Position numbers and translations under genes: made by a program. Source: an uncultured Bacteroidales bacterium (GTDB lineage: Bacteria > Bacteroidota > Bacteroidia > Bacteroidales > UBA932). From it: a stretch of 7,791 bases of DNA. The DNA lies in NCBI GenBank assembly GCA_946614205.1, contig CAMOGR010000110.1, positions 1 to 7,791 on the forward strand, in the 5' to 3' direction. The notes below the pieces were generated by a model. It was not told the DNA's origin. It made no database searches and saw only the letters and a list, made by a program, of their open reading frames with translations. Below, in pieces: positions 6,238 through 7,791 of the stretch; positions within the stretch are counted from its first letter, which is position 1; each line of letters begins with the position of its first letter.

Positions 6238-7791
6238 TTAGTGTTTTTTTCGTAAAATCATATATGTCAGGCAACTGCGCTCACCGCCCGAGTCGCAAGG
6301 ACGGCTTACGATGCTTCCGCGGGAGGTCGCCGGATTCCAGATCCACATGGAGGAGGAGCCGCCGCCGTCCATCCTGGTTGCGTTCCAGCCGCCGAGCTTC
6401 CGGGCGATGCGGAACATCTCATATCCCTTGACGCCCATGGAATACCACAGCTGACGCCCGTCTATTTCAACCAGCCATACCTTTTTGCCGTCCTCGCTTA
6501 CGATGGGATAAGTCATTGGATCGTAATTGGTAATGGTCTGGTTGGTAGTCGGAATCGTGGATGTGGCGTCATTGCCTCCGTCCATTATCATGAACATGGT
6601 AGAAGCGAGGGCTGTTATCGGAGTAGCGTCATGCCCTTCGACGCTGATGTCGCATTTGAACTCAATTGCGTCGCCAGGCTTCAATGCCGCAAATTTCGAT
6701 GCATTGCTTCCGCTCACGGCTATGCCGACCATGCCCTCCCGGGTAATGTACGGAAGGTCGGCAAGGTAGCTGCTGCGGCCGTCCAGGACGCTGACCACCT
6801 TTGCCGGTGCATACCCGGCATTGACTTTCATCGGCTCCGAGTTGTATTCGCAGATTACATATACGACATCGCGGGCCAGATCGTTGACGAGCTCGGGATG
6901 CGCCTTGTGCGGCGTGCGTACGTACCTGGACGTAAACAGGTTGACGGGCGAGACCGAAGGGGAGGAGTGCCGGAGCGTAGTGTCGTTTACCGTGTTGAAG
7001 GCATACTCGGCGCCTCCTGAGCGTATCTTCCCGGAGAAGGCTTTCTTGCCGCAGGCGGCTGTACCGTCTGCATAGACGGCAAACGCCCAGGAATGATTGA
7101 CAAGGTTCTTCACGACGGAGGGATTGTTGATGTACACAGGTTCTCCGTCCTGTACGTGGAAGCCCCTGGAAATGCCGTTGTTGGAATCGAAGAAACAGCA
7201 GTTGGTGCCGGCAAGCACCGACTGGCCTTCGCCGCGCTTGCGGGAGCAGAGCTGCGAAAGCGTCTCGCGGATGTTGAATCCGTTGTTGATGTTGCCGTTT
7301 CCGTTGGGGTTGGGGAACAGGTCGTCAGCGACGGCTGTGGCGAGTTCTATGCCGGGAACCGAGAGATCGATTTCGAGTACGAACATGTGCCGGGGGACCT
7401 GCGTGAAGGAGTAATGGTAATATGTCGCTCCTTCGTGCAGCCTGATGCTTTCGACAGTCTCCCAGTCGTAATAGGAATCCGCCGTCCAGTCGATGTAGTT
7501 ATCCTCGATTACGTATCCGCTGGAGGCGTTCATCATCGAGTTCAGAATGGCGTCTGACGGCGCTGCAGCCGGGTTGGAGACGTATTTGTCATAGTCTCCG
7601 ACATGGCCGTTTCCTGTATTTCCGGTGAAGTTTTCCTTGACTTTGTTGAAGGAACAGCCCCAGCCGGGACCGAGGGACCCCGATATCTTGCCGAGAACTG
7701 CCCCTTTGTTGGTGCATCTTGAGATGACTCCGTCGTTGTGCCCGACCAGGCCGCCTTCCTTGCATGGAATGCTGACCAGCAGGTTGCCGTT
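6238..7791 (-). CDS. GLUG-motif protein with C-terminal phosphodiester glycosidase (DUF2233/NAGPA-type) domain, 5' truncated
   Basis: The reading frame is open from the window edge to the TAA at 6238-6240, so 517 C-terminal residues are visible and the true start lies outside. The ATG at 7536 is internal, because coding continues upstream without a stop and includes a GLUG motif (visible residues 14-32, GLVGHNDGVISRCTNKGAV). A linker of about 60 residues follows. The rest matches the DUF2233/NAGPA family (PF09992): G-T-N-C-C-F-F-D near residues 195-202, RGFHVQDGEPV near 209-219, WAFAVYADGT near 235-244, and the hallmark MDGGGSSSMW at 474-483 close to the C-terminus. Characterised members include the human mannose-6-phosphate uncovering enzyme, which removes GlcNAc from a phosphodiester. 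Bacterial substrates are mostly unknown, so the reaction here is inferred from family. The protein is probably secreted, but its signal peptide is not visible. The next gene starts 20 nt downstream, which suggests one operon. Fusion of the enzyme to adhesin-like repeats suggests the repeats hold it on the surface or on its substrate. Confidence 0.85.
   Translation of the reverse strand, partial: NGNLLVSIPCKEGGLVGHNDGVISRCTNKGAVLGKISGSLGPGWGCSFNKVKENFTGNTGNGHVGDYDKYVSNPAAAPSDAILNSMMNASSGYVIEDNYIDWTADSYYDWETVESIRLHEGATYYHYSFTQVPRHMFVLEIDLSVPGIELATAVADDLFPNPNGNGNINNGFNIRETLSQLCSRKRGEGQSVLAGTNCCFFDSNNGISRGFHVQDGEPVYINNPSVVKNLVNHSWAFAVYADGTAACGKKAFSGKIRSGGAEYAFNTVNDTTLRHSSPSVSPVNLFTSRYVRTPHKAHPELVNDLARDVVYVICEYNSEPMKVNAGYAPAKVVSVLDGRSSYLADLPYITREGMVGIAVSGSNASKFAALKPGDAIEFKCDISVEGHDATPITALASTMFMIMDGGNDATSTIPTTNQTITNYDPMTYPIVSEDGKKVWLVEIDGRQLWYSMGVKGYEMFRIARKLGGWNATRMDGGGSSSMWIWNPATSRGSIVSRPCDSGGERSCLTYMILRKKH

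Noticed and set aside
6218..6274. Upstream ATG at 6274 as start of the BACON lipoprotein
   Set aside because: It would add 19 polar residues before the signal peptide and overlap the upstream gene by 37 nt. The ATG at 6217 starts directly at the signal peptide.
7534..7536. ATG at 7536 as the start of the phosphodiester glycosidase gene
   Set aside because: The same frame continues without a stop to the window edge and encodes a GLUG motif, and no signal peptide follows this ATG.
1..7791. Standard polysaccharide utilisation locus or fimbrial assembly operon
   Set aside because: No SusC-like or SusD-like protein, glycan-specific sulfatase, sigma/anti-sigma pair or fimbrial usher-type gene is visible. 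BACON and fimbrillin-like domains alone do not establish either.

Overview
The window looks like a chromosomal stretch from a Bacteroidales bacterium, probably gut-associated and with fairly high GC for the group (it looks above 50%). The case rests on protein families and gene style. There are BACON-type and fimbrillin (Mfa-like) N-terminal modules and a GLUG motif. Four SPII lipoproteins are present, three with charged, Lys/Glu-rich residues just after the lipidated Cys. No Shine-Dalgarno-like sequences precede the starts. The genus cannot be fixed from this sequence.

All genes lie on the minus strand and are tightly packed, so transcription runs from the high-coordinate end to the low end. 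In that order they are: (1) the C-terminal part of a large protein with a GLUG motif and a phosphodiester glycosidase (DUF2233/NAGPA-type) domain, cut by the window edge; (2) 20 nt later, a BACON-domain lipoprotein with a repetitive predicted beta-helix; (3) 3 nt later, a 44-aa peptide; (4) 14 nt later, a fimbrillin-like lipoprotein with the same type of beta-helix; (5) overlapping by 1 nt (TAATG), an endonuclease/exonuclease/phosphatase-family lipoprotein; (6) after a 61-nt gap with inverted repeats, a second small peptide of 43 aa related to the first; (7) 11 nt later, another fimbrillin-like lipoprotein, cut by position 1. No stretch over 300 bases lacks a gene. I see no tRNA, rRNA, CRISPR array, IS element or SusC/SusD pair.

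The cluster appears to encode a set of secreted, mostly surface-exposed lipoproteins built from exchangeable modules. Genes 2 and 4 share a C-terminal domain of about 395 residues but carry unrelated N-terminal domains. The glycosidase protein carries a GLUG segment that resembles the last repeat of that domain. Two predicted phosphodiester-cleaving enzymes (DUF2233-type and EEP-type) sit among the adhesin-like proteins, which suggests, as inference only, binding and processing of a phosphodiester-containing polymer outside the cell. The least described element is a repeated pair: a roughly 44-aa peptide with a PK.E core and a WD[YF] C-terminus, immediately upstream of a fimbrillin-like lipoprotein, seen twice here.
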